From Phyllobacterium chamaecytisi (lineage in GTDB: Bacteria > Pseudomonadota > Alphaproteobacteria > Rhizobiales > Rhizobiaceae), in contig NZ_JAIQWW010000013.1 in NCBI RefSeq assembly GCF_020164455.1, forward strand, positions 62,001-126,000: a stretch of 64,000 nt of DNA, read 5' to 3'. The notes under the pieces are model-generated. The model was not told the origin of the DNA, searched no databases, and saw only the letters and a list, made by a program, of their open reading frames with translations. Shown in pieces: positions 44,223 to 54,900 of the stretch. How positions within the stretch are numbered: the first letter of the stretch is position 1; every line of letters begins with the position of its first letter. Both the position numbers and the translations under genes were made by a program.

Positions 44223-45196
44223 TGTTTTTCCTGCTGACGTCATTTGCCGTCGTTGCCATTCCCTATGTGATCGAACGGTTCGGGCTGCGGGTTCGCTTTG
44301 GCCTGTTTGCGCTGCTGTTCTGGCTGTTCGTCTTTCAGTTCGTGCTGATCTTCAGCATCGACGCGCTACTGCAGAATTTTGCAACTTCCATGCCCGACTG
44401 GCTTGAATCCCTGTTGACGACGCTCGGTGGCTTTGCCTTCGTCACAATCGGGATAACGCCTATCATCACCCTCGTGCTGGCTGCGGCCTATCTGCTCTTT
44501 GCGCTTGGACAATGGCTGTTCGACAAGGACGAAAAGGACCTGCCAACACCGCAGACGCACTTTACGGTCGCCATCGATGGTCCCGCGGCTTCGGGCAAGG
44601 GAACGCTCGCACGCAGGATTGCCGACGCTTACGGTTTTCATCACCTGGACACGGGCCTCACCTATCGCGCCGTCGCCAAGGCCTTGATGGATCAGAACAT
44701 GCCGCTGGACGATGAATTTCTCGCTGAGAAGGCAGCGCGCAGCATTGATCTTACGAAGCTCGATCGCGCAGTACTGTCCGACCACGCTGTTGGCGAGGCG
44801 GCATCAAAGGTCGCAGTCATGCCGGCAGTGCGCCGGGCGCTCGTTGCCATGCAGCACAGTTTCGCCGAGCGCCCGCCAGGTGCCGTACTCGACGGGCGCG
44901 ATATAGGCACGGTCGTCTGCCCCGATGCGCCGGTGAAGCTCTACATCACAGCGTCTCCCGAGGCACGCGCCAGAAGACGCTATGATGAAATCAGGTCCAA
45001 TGGCGGAGGTGCCAATTATGAAGAGATTCTCGCGGATCTGACGCGCCGCGATGCCCGCGATATGGGGCGTACCGATTCGCCGTTAAAGCCCGCTGCCGAC
45101 GCGCACTTGCTAGATACGACGGAAATGGATATAGAGACCGCGTTTCTTAGCGCCAAAACCCTGATTGATCAGGCTCTCGCGAAGAACACGCATTAG
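44222..45196 (+). CDS. cmk: cytidylate kinase with N-terminal membrane domain
   Basis: A 324-residue protein. Residues about 1-110 contain three membrane helices ([51 protein letters not shown]). Residues 117-324 are a complete CMP kinase (P-loop [39 protein letters not shown]). Normal Cmk is 210-230 residues. No ATG, GTG or TTG lies at the expected kinase start, so the fusion seems real. It phosphorylates CMP/dCMP. The start overlaps the previous stop. Confidence 0.88.
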   Translation: MFFLLTSFAVVAIPYVIERFGLRVRFGLFALLFWLFVFQFVLIFSIDALLQNFATSMPDWLESLLTTLGGFAFVTIGITPIITLVLAAAYLLFALGQWLFDKDEKDLPTPQTHFTVAIDGPAASGKGTLARRIADAYGFHHLDTGLTYRAVAKALMDQNMPLDDEFLAEKAARSIDLTKLDRAVLSDHAVGEAASKVAVMPAVRRALVAMQHSFAERPPGAVLDGRDIGTVVCPDAPVKLYITASPEARARRRYDEIRSNGGGANYEEILADLTRRDARDMGRTDSPLKPAADAHLLDTTEMDIETAFLSAKTLIDQALAKNTH

Positions 45197-45198
45197 AC

Positions 45199-45306
45199 CA
45201 TCTGCAACCGACCCACGCACCGGATTGCCCTTCAATGGGCGGGTTGGCATGCAGATGAACCGAAACACGAACCACCGGTGCTGTGTCCGATGAGTTTTCC
45301 GGACAC
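45199..45306 (+). promoter_or_regulatory. structured leader of rpsA
   Basis: Two hairpins fill the cmk-rpsA spacer. The first pairs CATCTGC (45199-45205) with GCAGATG (45251-45257), with a second AACC-CCCA/TGGG-GGTT section inside. The second pairs GTGTCCG (45283-45289) with CGGACAC (45300-45306), directly before the AGGAG ribosome site. S1 autoregulates its own mRNA in other bacteria, so this may be the regulatory target (inference). Confidence 0.5.
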
Positions 45307-45318
45307 TCAGGAGTATTT

Positions 45319-47019
45319 ATGTCTGAAGCCAATCCAACGCGCGAAGATTTCGAAGCTCTTCTCGCCGAGTCCTTTGCCACCAATGACCTTGCTGAAGGTT
45401 ATGTCGTCAAGGGCCGTATCGTCGCCATCGAAAAAGACATGGCGATCATCGACGCCGGCCTCAAGGTCGAGGGCCGCGTCCCGCTGAAGGAATTCGGCGC
45501 GAAAGCCAAGGACGGTTCGCTCAAGCCGGGCGATATCGTTGAAGTTTACGTCGAGCGTATCGAAAACGCCCTCGGCGAAGCAGTTCTGTCGCGTGAAAAA
45601 GCACGCCGCGAAGAAAGCTGGGTCCGTCTCGAAGAGAAGTTCAACCGGGGCGAACGCGTCGATGGTGTGATCTTCAATCAGGTCAAGGGTGGTTTCACCG
45701 TCGATCTCGACGGTGCCGTAGCCTTCCTGCCGCGCTCGCAGGTCGATATCCGTCCGATCCGCGACGTTACTCCGCTGATGCACAATCCGCAGCCCTTCGA
45801 AATCCTCAAGATGGACAAGCGTCGCGGCAACATCGTTGTTTCGCGCCGTACCGTTCTTGAAGAGAGCCGTGCCGAGCAGCGTTCCGAGATCGTCCAGAAC
45901 CTCGAAGAGGGTCAGGTCGTTGAAGGCGTTGTCAAGAACATCACCGATTATGGTGCGTTCGTCGATCTCGGCGGCATCGATGGTCTGTTGCACGTGACCG
46001 ACATGGCATGGCGCCGCGTCAACCATCCGTCGGAAATCCTGTCCATTGGCCAGACGGTTAAGGTTCAGATTATCCGCATCAACCAGGAAACCCATCGTAT
46101 TTCGCTCGGCATGAAGCAGCTCGAAAGTGATCCCTGGGATGGTATCGGTGCGAAGTACCCGATCGGCAAAAAGATCACCGGTACGGTTACCAACATTACC
46201 GATTACGGTGCATTCGTCGAGATCGAGCCGGGCATCGAAGGCCTCATCCACGTTTCCGAAATGTCCTGGACAAAGAAGAACGTGCATCCGGGCAAGCTGC
46301 TCTCGACCACACAGGAAGTCGAAGTCGTTGTTCTCGAAGTGGATCCGGTCAAGCGCCGCATCTCCCTCGGCCTCAAGCAGACGCTCGACAACCCATGGAC
46401 GACCTTCGCGGACAAGTTCCCTGTCGGCACGATCGTCGAAGGCGAAGTCAAGAACAAGACCGAATTCGGCCTGTTCATTGGCCTCGACGGCGATGTGGAC
46501 GGCATGGTTCATCTCTCCGACCTCGACTGGAACCGTCCGGGCGAGCAGGTTATCGAAGAGTACAACAAGGGTGACGTTGTGAAGGCGCAGGTTCTCGATG
46601 TTGACGTCGAGAAGGAACGCATCTCACTCGGCATCAAGCAGCTGACCGGCGATAAGGTCGGCGAAGCCGCAACTTCGGGTGAACTGCGCAAGAACGCTGT
46701 TGTCACCGTTGAAGTCACGGGCATTACCGATGGTGGTCTTGAAGTGCGTCTGGTCGACCATGACCTCGACTCGTTCATCCGCCGCGCTGATCTGTCCCGC
46801 GATCGCGACGAACAGCGTCCGGAACGCTTCACCGTCGGTCAGAAGGTTGACGCGCGCGTTATCGCCTTCGACAAGAAGACCCGCAAGCTGCAGGTCTCGA
46901 TCAAGGCGCTGGAAATCGCCGAAGAGAAGGAAGCTGTTGCCCAGTACGGTTCGACCGATAGCGGCGCTTCGCTCGGCGACATTCTCGGTGCCGCTCTGAA
47001 GAGCCGCGAAAAGAACTAA
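45319..47019 (+). CDS. rpsA: 30S ribosomal protein S1
   Basis: A 566-residue protein with six S1 (OB-fold) repeats; repeats 3-5 carry the clear VVEGVVKNITDYGAFVDLGG-type signature. ATG at 45319 with AGGAG is preferred over a frame starting 36 nt upstream. It binds mRNA on the 30S subunit. The order aroA-cmk-rpsA is typical of alphaproteobacteria. Confidence 0.97.
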   Translation: MSEANPTREDFEALLAESFATNDLAEGYVVKGRIVAIEKDMAIIDAGLKVEGRVPLKEFGAKAKDGSLKPGDIVEVYVERIENALGEAVLSREKARREESWVRLEEKFNRGERVDGVIFNQVKGGFTVDLDGAVAFLPRSQVDIRPIRDVTPLMHNPQPFEILKMDKRRGNIVVSRRTVLEESRAEQRSEIVQNLEEGQVVEGVVKNITDYGAFVDLGGIDGLLHVTDMAWRRVNHPSEILSIGQTVKVQIIRINQETHRISLGMKQLESDPWDGIGAKYPIGKKITGTVTNITDYGAFVEIEPGIEGLIHVSEMSWTKKNVHPGKLLSTTQEVEVVVLEVDPVKRRISLGLKQTLDNPWTTFADKFPVGTIVEGEVKNKTEFGLFIGLDGDVDGMVHLSDLDWNRPGEQVIEEYNKGDVVKAQVLDVDVEKERISLGIKQLTGDKVGEAATSGELRKNAVVTVEVTGITDGGLEVRLVDHDLDSFIRRADLSRDRDEQRPERFTVGQKVDARVIAFDKKTRKLQVSIKALEIAEEKEAVAQYGSTDSGASLGDILGAALKSREKN

Positions 47020-47043
47020 GTTCTTTTCCTGACCTTGAAACAA

Positions 47044-47082
47044 ATGAAACCCGCCGGTGCGAGCCGGCGGGTTTCATTGTTC
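47044..47082 (+). terminator. rho-independent terminator after rpsA
   Basis: A 14-bp perfect stem, ATGAAACCCGCCGG (47044-47057) with CCGGCGGGTTTCAT (47064-47077), has a 6-nt loop and is followed by TTGTTCT. It lies 24 nt after the rpsA stop and also faces the end of the convergent membrane gene. Confidence 0.88.
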
Positions 47083-47128
47083 TAGAGCCTCCGACAGAAC
47101 GATTCAATATGATCGGAAATTGCTCTTA

Positions 47129-47716
47129 TCAAATCGTATCGAACTGGACGAGGATAAACGCCACCTGCGTAACAAGTGCCAAAGCCAGTACGACCAGCTG
47201 GATTTTTTGCCGGCGAACATAAATTCCCAATCCGAACAGCGCGATCAGGAAGAGGTTGCGAAAGGGATATTCTGCTCCGAGTGTTCGAAAATGAGCCATG
47301 CCTTTCATGGCGGTGTCGAGAAAATCGCAAATGAATATGGATATCAGTATTCCGAAGAACCAGGCTCTACGCGACATGAAATAATCTTCATAGCCGGAAT
47401 AGCCCTCCATGCTGTCGGGGAAAAGCATGCTGCACGCAAGAAAATGCAGGCTGGCAAAGAAAATGACGAAGAGATAGGCCTCGAATTTCCACAAAACCAG
47501 CGCATGCAAATAGAACTCGAACCACCAGAAATGGACGACCGTGAGGAAAGCGAACAATACCCAGCCAAGGTGCACCGCATAGATATTCTTGCGCTGTGGA
47601 TGCTGGATAATGCGGGCGATGCCGGTCAGCAAACGCGAGACGCTCAGGCCGAGTACGATGCCGATAATCACGCGTACATGGGTGAATACCTCCGGATTGG
47701 GAATACCGCCCTCCAT
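47129..47716 (-). CDS. hypothetical integral membrane protein
   Basis: A 195-residue protein with about six membrane helices (VRVIIGIVLGLSVSRLLTGI; WVLFAFLTVVHFWWF; YLFVIFFASLHFLACSMLF; AWFFGILISIFICDFL; others). No family is recognised. It converges on rpsA. Confidence 0.7.
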   Translation of the reverse strand: MEGGIPNPEVFTHVRVIIGIVLGLSVSRLLTGIARIIQHPQRKNIYAVHLGWVLFAFLTVVHFWWFEFYLHALVLWKFEAYLFVIFFASLHFLACSMLFPDSMEGYSGYEDYFMSRRAWFFGILISIFICDFLDTAMKGMAHFRTLGAEYPFRNLFLIALFGLGIYVRRQKIQLVVLALALVTQVAFILVQFDTI

Positions 47717-48116
47717 TGCACCCTCCCGTTGCTGCTGGTCGATGTTTGCAATCAGAGGTCACATGCTACTGGAGTAGCAACCCAATGCAACCTCACATGG
47801 TATTTTCAGCGACGTCAGCTTGGCGCAAGTTATCGCACGTAAACTTTAATGATTGAACGAGGAAACTTTTTGGTGTGGTGCGTTGAGGAGGACGAGCGAA
47901 CCGCAAATAGCTCTATCTAATTGATGCGGTTTAAATAAAATCTTGACGCATGTCACTCATGCTGTAAATTTTCAACCATTAAGAGTGGCCCTATATCAAT
48001 CATGAGATGTATTGCGTCGGCGTAGTTTTCAGCAATGATTGCAAATGTCCTTCGCAATTTCTTCGCCGGCATACGGTTTTTGGAATGAGCAAGGGATTGT
48101 AAAAAGGAATGCCCCG
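47717..48116. other. 400-nt divergent intergenic region
   Basis: This AT-rich spacer separates the membrane gene and the LacI-type regulator and should carry both promoters. No gene is supported. Frames running into the regulator from 48039 lack a ribosome site. Confidence 0.5.
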
Positions 48117-49154
48117 GTGAATCAGCCGATCAAGACAATGGAAGACTTCTCTGCATTTGTAGGATTGTCGCGCCCCACTGTGTCTAAATATTTCAACGAC
48201 CCCACTTCGGTGCGCAAGAAAACCCGCGACATCATCGAAGCGGCCATCAAGAAGTCCGGCTTCCGGCCGAACATATTCGCCGTCAATCTCAACCGCCGCC
48301 GCACCAATATTCTTGGTATCATCGTTCCGAATTCGACCGACCCATTCTACATGGCGCTGACGCGACGCATCGAAGGCATCGCCGAACAGACCGGTTATCT
48401 GGCTTTCGTTTTGAGTTCCGACGGCAAGCCGGAGCTTGAAGAACGTGCCATCGAGACCTTCAAGTCCATGAACGTCGCGGGTGCCATAATTGGACCGCTC
48501 GGCGTAAAGTCGCATCACGACAAGCTGGCCAAGCTCGGCGAATCAATTCCACTCATCTACGTCGATTCACCGCTTGATGCGACGTCGCCGTTCGTCGGCA
48601 CCGACAACCGGCAAAGTTTCAAACTGATCGTAGACTATCTGACGCGGTCCGGTGACCAGCCCTGCTATTTCGGCATGTCTCCGGTTAACAGCAACGCTTA
48701 TGAGCGCCGCGACGCCTATAACGAGGCAATGAAGAACCTGAACCTCGAACCCCGCTTCGTCAAAATCGATCCGGGTTTGACCTGGGAGTTCGAAAAATTT
48801 GCCTTCGATGCGACGACTCGCATCCTCAGGGAAGGCGGTTTTCCGACAAAGACCGTGCTTTGCGCCACCGACCGTATCGCTTTCGGCGTCGTGGCTGCGG
48901 CCTACCAAGCCGGCCTCAAGGTAGGGCGCGGCGAAGATTGCGACCTGCGCGTTGCGGGCCATGACGACCAGCCGCTGTCGCGTTATATGTGCCCCCCACT
49001 GACGACCGTTGCGCAGAACTACAATGAAATCGGCAGGTTGGCCATCAAGCTATTGTTCGACAAGCTCGGCGAAAACGATGAAGCGAAGATCGAGATTCCC
49101 GCTGACCAGCGTATCCTTCTAAATGCCGAAATCATGTTGCGCATGTCGGCATAG
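48117..49154 (+). CDS. LacI-family transcriptional regulator
   Basis: A 345-residue regulator. The N-terminal HTH (MEDFSAFVGLSRPTVSKYFNDPTSVRKKTRDII) and hinge are followed by a periplasmic-binding-protein-like sensor (GIIVPNSTDPFYMALTRRIEG; AGHDDQPLSRYMCPPLTTV). I chose GTG at 48117 because AAAAAGGA lies nine bases upstream; upstream starts at 48039/48045 lack a site. The effector is probably a sugar or related metabolite. No sugar operon is adjacent. Confidence 0.88.
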   Translation: MNQPIKTMEDFSAFVGLSRPTVSKYFNDPTSVRKKTRDIIEAAIKKSGFRPNIFAVNLNRRRTNILGIIVPNSTDPFYMALTRRIEGIAEQTGYLAFVLSSDGKPELEERAIETFKSMNVAGAIIGPLGVKSHHDKLAKLGESIPLIYVDSPLDATSPFVGTDNRQSFKLIVDYLTRSGDQPCYFGMSPVNSNAYERRDAYNEAMKNLNLEPRFVKIDPGLTWEFEKFAFDATTRILREGGFPTKTVLCATDRIAFGVVAAAYQAGLKVGRGEDCDLRVAGHDDQPLSRYMCPPLTTVAQNYNEIGRLAIKLLFDKLGENDEAKIEIPADQRILLNAEIMLRMSA

Positions 49155-49171
49155 TTCCGGGATCCGTTCCC

Positions 49172-50479
49172 CTAAACTTTCACGACTTGCTCCACACGGT
49201 CCTCTGCGCCGAACAATTGCAGATAACGTTTGATCTCCGCCGGATCGCCTGTTGCCTTCTTTGGGTTGTCGGAAAGCTTGACCGCGGGACGTCCATTGGC
49301 GTCACTGACTTTGCACACCAGTGAAATCGCATTCAGCTGATCATTATAGCGTGGCGCGCAATCCTCGAAATCATTTGTAAGGTTGGTGCCCCAACCAAAA
49401 CTCATACGCACCTTGCCGTCGAAGTGGCGATAGGTTTCCTCAATCGTATCGACATCGAGCCCGTCGGAAAACACCAGCAGCTTTTCCCGCGGGTCCTTGC
49501 CCTTTGATCGCCACCAGGCAAGGATTTTCTCTCCTCCCTCGATCGGTGGCGCACTGTCCGGGCGAAAACCTGTCCAGTCCGCCACCCAGTCCGGCGCGTC
49601 ACGAAGAAACGCTGCCGTTCCAAAAGCATCGGGGAGGACAATCAGCAGGTTGCCGCCATAATAACGGTTCCAGTCCTGCAAAACTTTGTAGGGTGATTTC
49701 AGCAACTCTGCGTCGGTGGTACTCAGCGCAGCAAGTACCATAGGCAGTTCGTGTGCGTTGGTGCCGAGCGCTTCCAGATCATTGTCCATTGCCATCAACA
49801 CATTGCTTGTGCCGGTAAAGGCCTCACCGATACCTTCTTTCAGGGCTTCGACGCACCAGCGTTGCCAAAGAAAGGAATGGCGCCGACGTGTGCCGAAGTC
49901 GGAAATTTTGATGTCGGGGAGTGCACGCAACCGCTCCACCTTCGACCACATCTTGGCCTTGGCACGGGCATAAAGGACGTCAAGTTCGAACCGGCCCATC
50001 TTCTTCATGGCAGCACGCGAACGCAGCTCGTTGATGATGGTCAGCGCCGGTATCTCCCACATCGTCGTGTACATCCACGGCCCGTAGAAGTTCAGTTCGT
50101 ATTGTCCGTCCCGCTTCGTCAGCTCGTATTCCGGCAATTGGAAGTTTGACAGCCATTCGAGAAAGTCCGGTTCAAATATCTGGCGCTTGCCGTAGAAAGT
50201 GTTACCCCCGAGCCAGATCATTTCCTTTTTGGAAAAGCTTATCGTCCTCGCGTGATCGAGCTGCTCGCGCAATTCCTGTTCGTCGATCTCGTCAGCAAGC
50301 CGTACCTTGGTCGTGCGATTGATCAGCGTAAATGTCGCATCCACTTCGGGATAGACGCCCCATATCATCTGTAGCATCAGCAGCTTGTAGAAATCCGTGT
50401 CGAGCAGGCTGCGGACGATCGGATCGAGCTTGAACGTGTGGTTGAACACGCGCCGTGCGATATCGGTCTTCGTCGCCAT
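49172..50479 (-). CDS. pncB: nicotinate phosphoribosyltransferase
   Basis: A 435-residue enzyme of normal length. The start [30 protein letters not shown] and [11 protein letters not shown] are family hallmarks. It makes nicotinate mononucleotide from nicotinate in the NAD salvage pathway. It converges on the LacI-type gene with a 17-nt gap. Confidence 0.95.
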   Translation of the reverse strand: MATKTDIARRVFNHTFKLDPIVRSLLDTDFYKLLMLQMIWGVYPEVDATFTLINRTTKVRLADEIDEQELREQLDHARTISFSKKEMIWLGGNTFYGKRQIFEPDFLEWLSNFQLPEYELTKRDGQYELNFYGPWMYTTMWEIPALTIINELRSRAAMKKMGRFELDVLYARAKAKMWSKVERLRALPDIKISDFGTRRRHSFLWQRWCVEALKEGIGEAFTGTSNVLMAMDNDLEALGTNAHELPMVLAALSTTDAELLKSPYKVLQDWNRYYGGNLLIVLPDAFGTAAFLRDAPDWVADWTGFRPDSAPPIEGGEKILAWWRSKGKDPREKLLVFSDGLDVDTIEETYRHFDGKVRMSFGWGTNLTNDFEDCAPRYNDQLNAISLVCKVSDANGRPAVKLSDNPKKATGDPAEIKRYLQLFGAEDRVEQVVKV

Positions 50480-50749
50480 TGACTGCTTTCCTTGCGAATT
50501 TTCCGCCCGTCATGTTGCACGCCAGAACCGGGCCTTCAAGGAGTGACAAGCAAATCCGGCCAATTTCGGCGGATCGAGTGGTCGTGCTTACTCCATTAAA
50601 TATTTGTAACATAACGGAATTGTCATCAACGGTTAGGTAAAACCCCCTTATTCTGCATTACAAACAACCGTTCGCGCTGACTTGCGCGTTGGGATATGAT
50701 CATTTTGTGCTGGCTCTGCTTGTGCGGGACCGGCCTTTTGGAGTGATAT

Positions 50750-51904
50750 ATGCGGCTTTCGAAGCAACTGATTTTTGCCGTGCTGATTCTGGTTCTTGCT
50801 GGAGCTGGCTGGCTGTATTTCTATCCAGGCTCGAAGGCTGGCATTGATCGCAACTCGACCGCAGCAACCGAACCCGCGGGTGGTCAGGGACAGCGTCGCG
50901 GTGGACAGGCTTTGCCGCTCGTCGTCGTCCGTGCTGCGGCTGAAGCGAAGATCAACGACAAATTGTCGGCCATTGGCACCGGCAAGGCCAAGAGCTCTGT
51001 TGCAGTCACTCCATTCACCGCCGGGCGGCTGACCGAAATTCTCGTCACGTCAGGGACCAAAGTAAAAGGCGGCGATGTGATTGCCCGTCTTGATTCAGAA
51101 GCCGAAAGCATCCTTGTCGACAAAGCGCGGGTAGCACTGAGGGACGCACAGACGAAGCTCAAGCGCGCGGAAAGCCTGCGTTCAAGCAACACGGTATCCG
51201 CTGTTCAGCTTTCCGAAGCAGCATTGGCGGTCGATAACGCCGCCCTCAACGTTCGCGAGGCGGAACTCGCCCTGGATCGCCGGGCAATCAAAGCCCCTAT
51301 TGGCGGCATTGTCGGCATCCTGCCTATCAACGCGGGCAACTACATCACGATATCGACCACCGTCGCAATGATCGATGACCGCTCCGATCTTCTGGTTGAT
51401 TTCTGGGTACCTGAACGCTTTGCGCCGGCCATATCAATCGACCTGCCGGTGACGGCGACATCGATCGCCCGCCCGGGTGAAACCTTCAAAGGTGCCATCA
51501 GCGCCATCGATAACCGTGTCGATCCGACGAGCCGTACGCTGCATGTTCAAGCGAAAATCACCAATCCAAATGATGCCTTGCGCGAAGGCATGGCCTTCCA
51601 GATGGCAGTCGGCTTTCCGGGGGACACTTACCCGACTGTTGATCCCCTCGCCGTTCAGTGGGGTACGGAGGGCGCCTATGTCTGGAGGATTGACGATAAC
51701 AAGGCGACGCGCGTTCCGGTACGTGTTGTCCAGCGCAACACCGCCTATGTGCTGGTCGATGCCGACATAAAGCCCGGCGATCAGATTGTGGCTGAAGGCG
51801 TGCAGTCAGTCCGGCAGGACGGGCTTGTCCAAATTCAGGGACAGCCGGCTCCAGAGGCCAATACCAGCGCGGAGCCAACTGCTTCCGTCGGCGAACGGGG
51901 CTGA
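50750..51904 (+). CDS. RND efflux membrane fusion protein
   Basis: A 384-residue HlyD/AcrA-type adaptor with an N-terminal membrane anchor (LIFAVLILVLAGAGWLYFY), a lipoyl/coiled-coil region (VKGGDVIARLDSEAE; AIKAPIGGIVGILPINAGNYI) and a beta-barrel part. It links the permease encoded 9 nt downstream to an outer-membrane channel. No regulator gene is adjacent. Confidence 0.92.
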   Translation: MRLSKQLIFAVLILVLAGAGWLYFYPGSKAGIDRNSTAATEPAGGQGQRRGGQALPLVVVRAAAEAKINDKLSAIGTGKAKSSVAVTPFTAGRLTEILVTSGTKVKGGDVIARLDSEAESILVDKARVALRDAQTKLKRAESLRSSNTVSAVQLSEAALAVDNAALNVREAELALDRRAIKAPIGGIVGILPINAGNYITISTTVAMIDDRSDLLVDFWVPERFAPAISIDLPVTATSIARPGETFKGAISAIDNRVDPTSRTLHVQAKITNPNDALREGMAFQMAVGFPGDTYPTVDPLAVQWGTEGAYVWRIDDNKATRVPVRVVQRNTAYVLVDADIKPGDQIVAEGVQSVRQDGLVQIQGQPAPEANTSAEPTASVGERG

Positions 51905-51913
51905 GGTCCAGCG

Positions 51914-54900
51914 GTGAGCGCGTCAAACGGACAGAACGATTCCAGTTTTACCGCACTCTTCATTCGTCGACCCGTCATGGCGCTGGTGCTCAATGCCCTG
52001 ATCGTCGTCGCGGGTCTTGCCGCCTGGTATGGCGTCGATGTCCGCGAATTGCCCGATGTCGATCGCCCGGTGGTCACGGTCTCGACAGATTTCGAGTCCG
52101 CCGCCGCCGAGACTGTGGACCGGGAGCTGACTTCGGCGATCGAGGGCGCTGTATCGCGCGTTTCCGGCGTCAAGTCGATTTCGTCCAGTTCGTCGTTCGG
52201 CAGCAGCCGCGTCACCGTTGAGTTCAATGATGGTGTCGACCTCAACGTCGCGGCAGCTGATATGCGCGATGCCATCAGCCGCATAACCAACACATTGCCC
52301 GATGAGGCCGACCCGCCGCGTATCGTAAAAGCCGATGCCAATTCCGATGCCGTGATGCGCCTGGCCGTCACCTCGGACACCATGGCGGTCGAGGACATGA
52401 CAGTCCTCGTCGAAGACCAGATCGAGGACGTGCTCGCTTCGGTCCCGGGCGTCGCCGACGTTCAGGTCAATGGCAACCGCAGCAAGATATTCCGCATCGA
52501 CATCGATCAGGGCAAGGTTGCCAGCCTCGGCATGAACATCGCGGACATTCGCAACGCACTGACGACGATGGCCTTCGATACCCCTGCCGGTCAGCTCAAC
52601 AGCAATGACCAAAGCATCGTCGTTCGTGCAACGGCTCCGGTATCAACGCCGGAAGACTTCGAAAACATCATTATCAAAGGTCAGACGAAGATCCGCGACG
52701 TGGCCACGGTGACGATGGGCCCCGACATCGGCACCTCGATTCTGCGTGCCAATGGCAAGACCGGCATCGGTCTCGGCATTATCCGCCAGGCTCAATCCAA
52801 CACGCTCGATATTTCGAAAGGCGTTCGCGCCGCGGTCGCGCAATTGCAGCAAACGCTACCCGAGGGTGTCGACATCCGCGTGACAAGCGACGATGCGGAC
52901 TTCGTCAACGGCGCAGTCCATGAGGTGGAAATTGCGCTGGGCGTGTCTGTCGTCATTATCATCCTGATCATCTACCTCTTCCTATGGGACATTCGCGCGA
53001 CCCTTATCCCGGCTGTCAGTCTGCCGGTAGCGCTGATTGGCACCATTTCTGCTATCTATCTTGCCGGTTTCTCAATCAACATCCTCACGCTGCTCGCCTT
53101 GGTGCTGGCGACCGGTCTGGTGGTGGACGATGCGATCGTGGTGCTGGAAAACATCGTGCGGCGCCGTAATCAGGGCATGGGGCCACGCGCTGCCGCGGTT
53201 CTCGGCACGGAGGAAGTGTTCTTTGCAGTCATCGCGACGACGGTGACGCTCGCGGCGGTTTTCGTGCCGCTATCCTTCCTTCCTGGCCAGACCGGAGGAC
53301 TCTTCCGCGAGTTCGGTTTCGTTCTGGCGATCTGCGTGCTTCTGTCCGCTGTCGTGGCGTTGACGCTATGCCCGATGCTGGCTTCCCGCTTGCTCAGTGC
53401 GAGCGAGGCCAAGCATCAGGATGTCACGCACACGCCGGGACGGGTGGCTCGTGTCGGAAGCTGGTTTGGTAATCTTTACAAACGCATGTTGCATGTTTGC
53501 CTTGCCGCCCCGTGGATCGTTGTCGTGGTCTCGGTGCTGTTTGCCGGTGCGGCGTTTGGCGCGTTTTCCCTTCTCAAGCAGGAGTTGACACCAGTCGAAG
53601 ACCGAGCTTCGGCGTTCCTGCGCATTACCGCGCCGCAGGGTGTCAGTCTGGAATATCTCGGTGACGAGATGCGTCAGATCGAGCAATTGATCCAGCCGCT
53701 ACGCGATAGTGGCGAAATCCAGAATACGTTCTCGATCGCCGGCCAGAACGGCAATACCAACCGTGGCTTCATGGTCCTCAGTCTCGCCACCTGGAAAGAG
53801 CGGACGCGGAGCCAGCAGGAGATCCTCGCCGACGTCTCAAAACGGGTCCGCAACATTCCAGGTATCCAGGTTTTTGCCGCGCAGCCGAACTCTCTCGGTA
53901 TCCGCGGTGCCGGTAATGGCCTGCAATTTGCTGTCGTCGGCACCAGTTATGCCGAGCTCGGAACCACCGCCGCAAAGATCGTGGCGGAGCTTGAAAAGGA
54001 CAGCCGCTTCGACCGGCCCCGCCTCACCAATGAGCCGACCCAACCGCAACTGGCCGTGTCGATTGACCGTGAGCGCGCTTCGGATCTCAATATCAATATC
54101 ACTGGCCTGGCCGAAGCGCTGCAATCGGTGCTCGATGGCTACAAGGTCGGTTCCGTCTATATCGAAGATCGTTCCTACGATGTGAAACTTGTATCGAGCA
54201 CAAATCCCATCAATGATCCGACAGACCTTGAAAACGTGTTCCTGCGCACCGGCGATGGGCGGTTCGTCCCGATGTCGACGATTGCCAAACTCACCGAAGT
54301 CGCAGTTCCACCGGCATTGACGCGCGAACAGCAGATGCGTTCCGTCGCCATCACCTCGAGCCTCAGACCGGATTTTGCACTCGGCGATGCTTACAAGACC
54401 GTGCAGGAGGTCGCCGCACCTTTGCTGCCCTCCGGCTATCGCATCATTCCTCTGGCTGAAGCGGCGACGCTTGGGGAAAATTCATCCAGTATGGTCACGA
54501 CTTTCGGCTTTGCCATCCTGATCATCCTACTGGTTCTCGCAGCGCAATTTGAAAGCTTTATCAGTGCGGCCGTTGTGATGGCTACGGTTCCGCTTGGCCT
54601 TGCCTGCGCTGTCTTTGCCATGGTCATGACCGGCACCAGCATGAATGTCTACAGTCAAATCGGACTTGTGCTGCTCGTCGGTATCATGGCGAAGAACGGT
54701 ATTCTGATCGTCGAATTTGCCAATCATTTGCGCGATCAGGGCAGAAATGTACGAGACGCCATCGAAGAGGCCTCTAACATCCGTCTGCGCCCCGTCGTGA
54801 TGACCATGCTCTGCGCCATTCTTGGCGGCGTGCCGCTTGTCCTCGCCAGCGGCGCGGGCGCCGAAGCGCGTATCGCGCTCGGCTGGGTCATCGTTGGCGG

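Noticed and set aside
45307-46512. Long open frame antisense to rpsA (401 codons)
   Set aside because: It is a codon-bias shadow of the highly biased rpsA gene. The forward S1 repeats are unambiguous.
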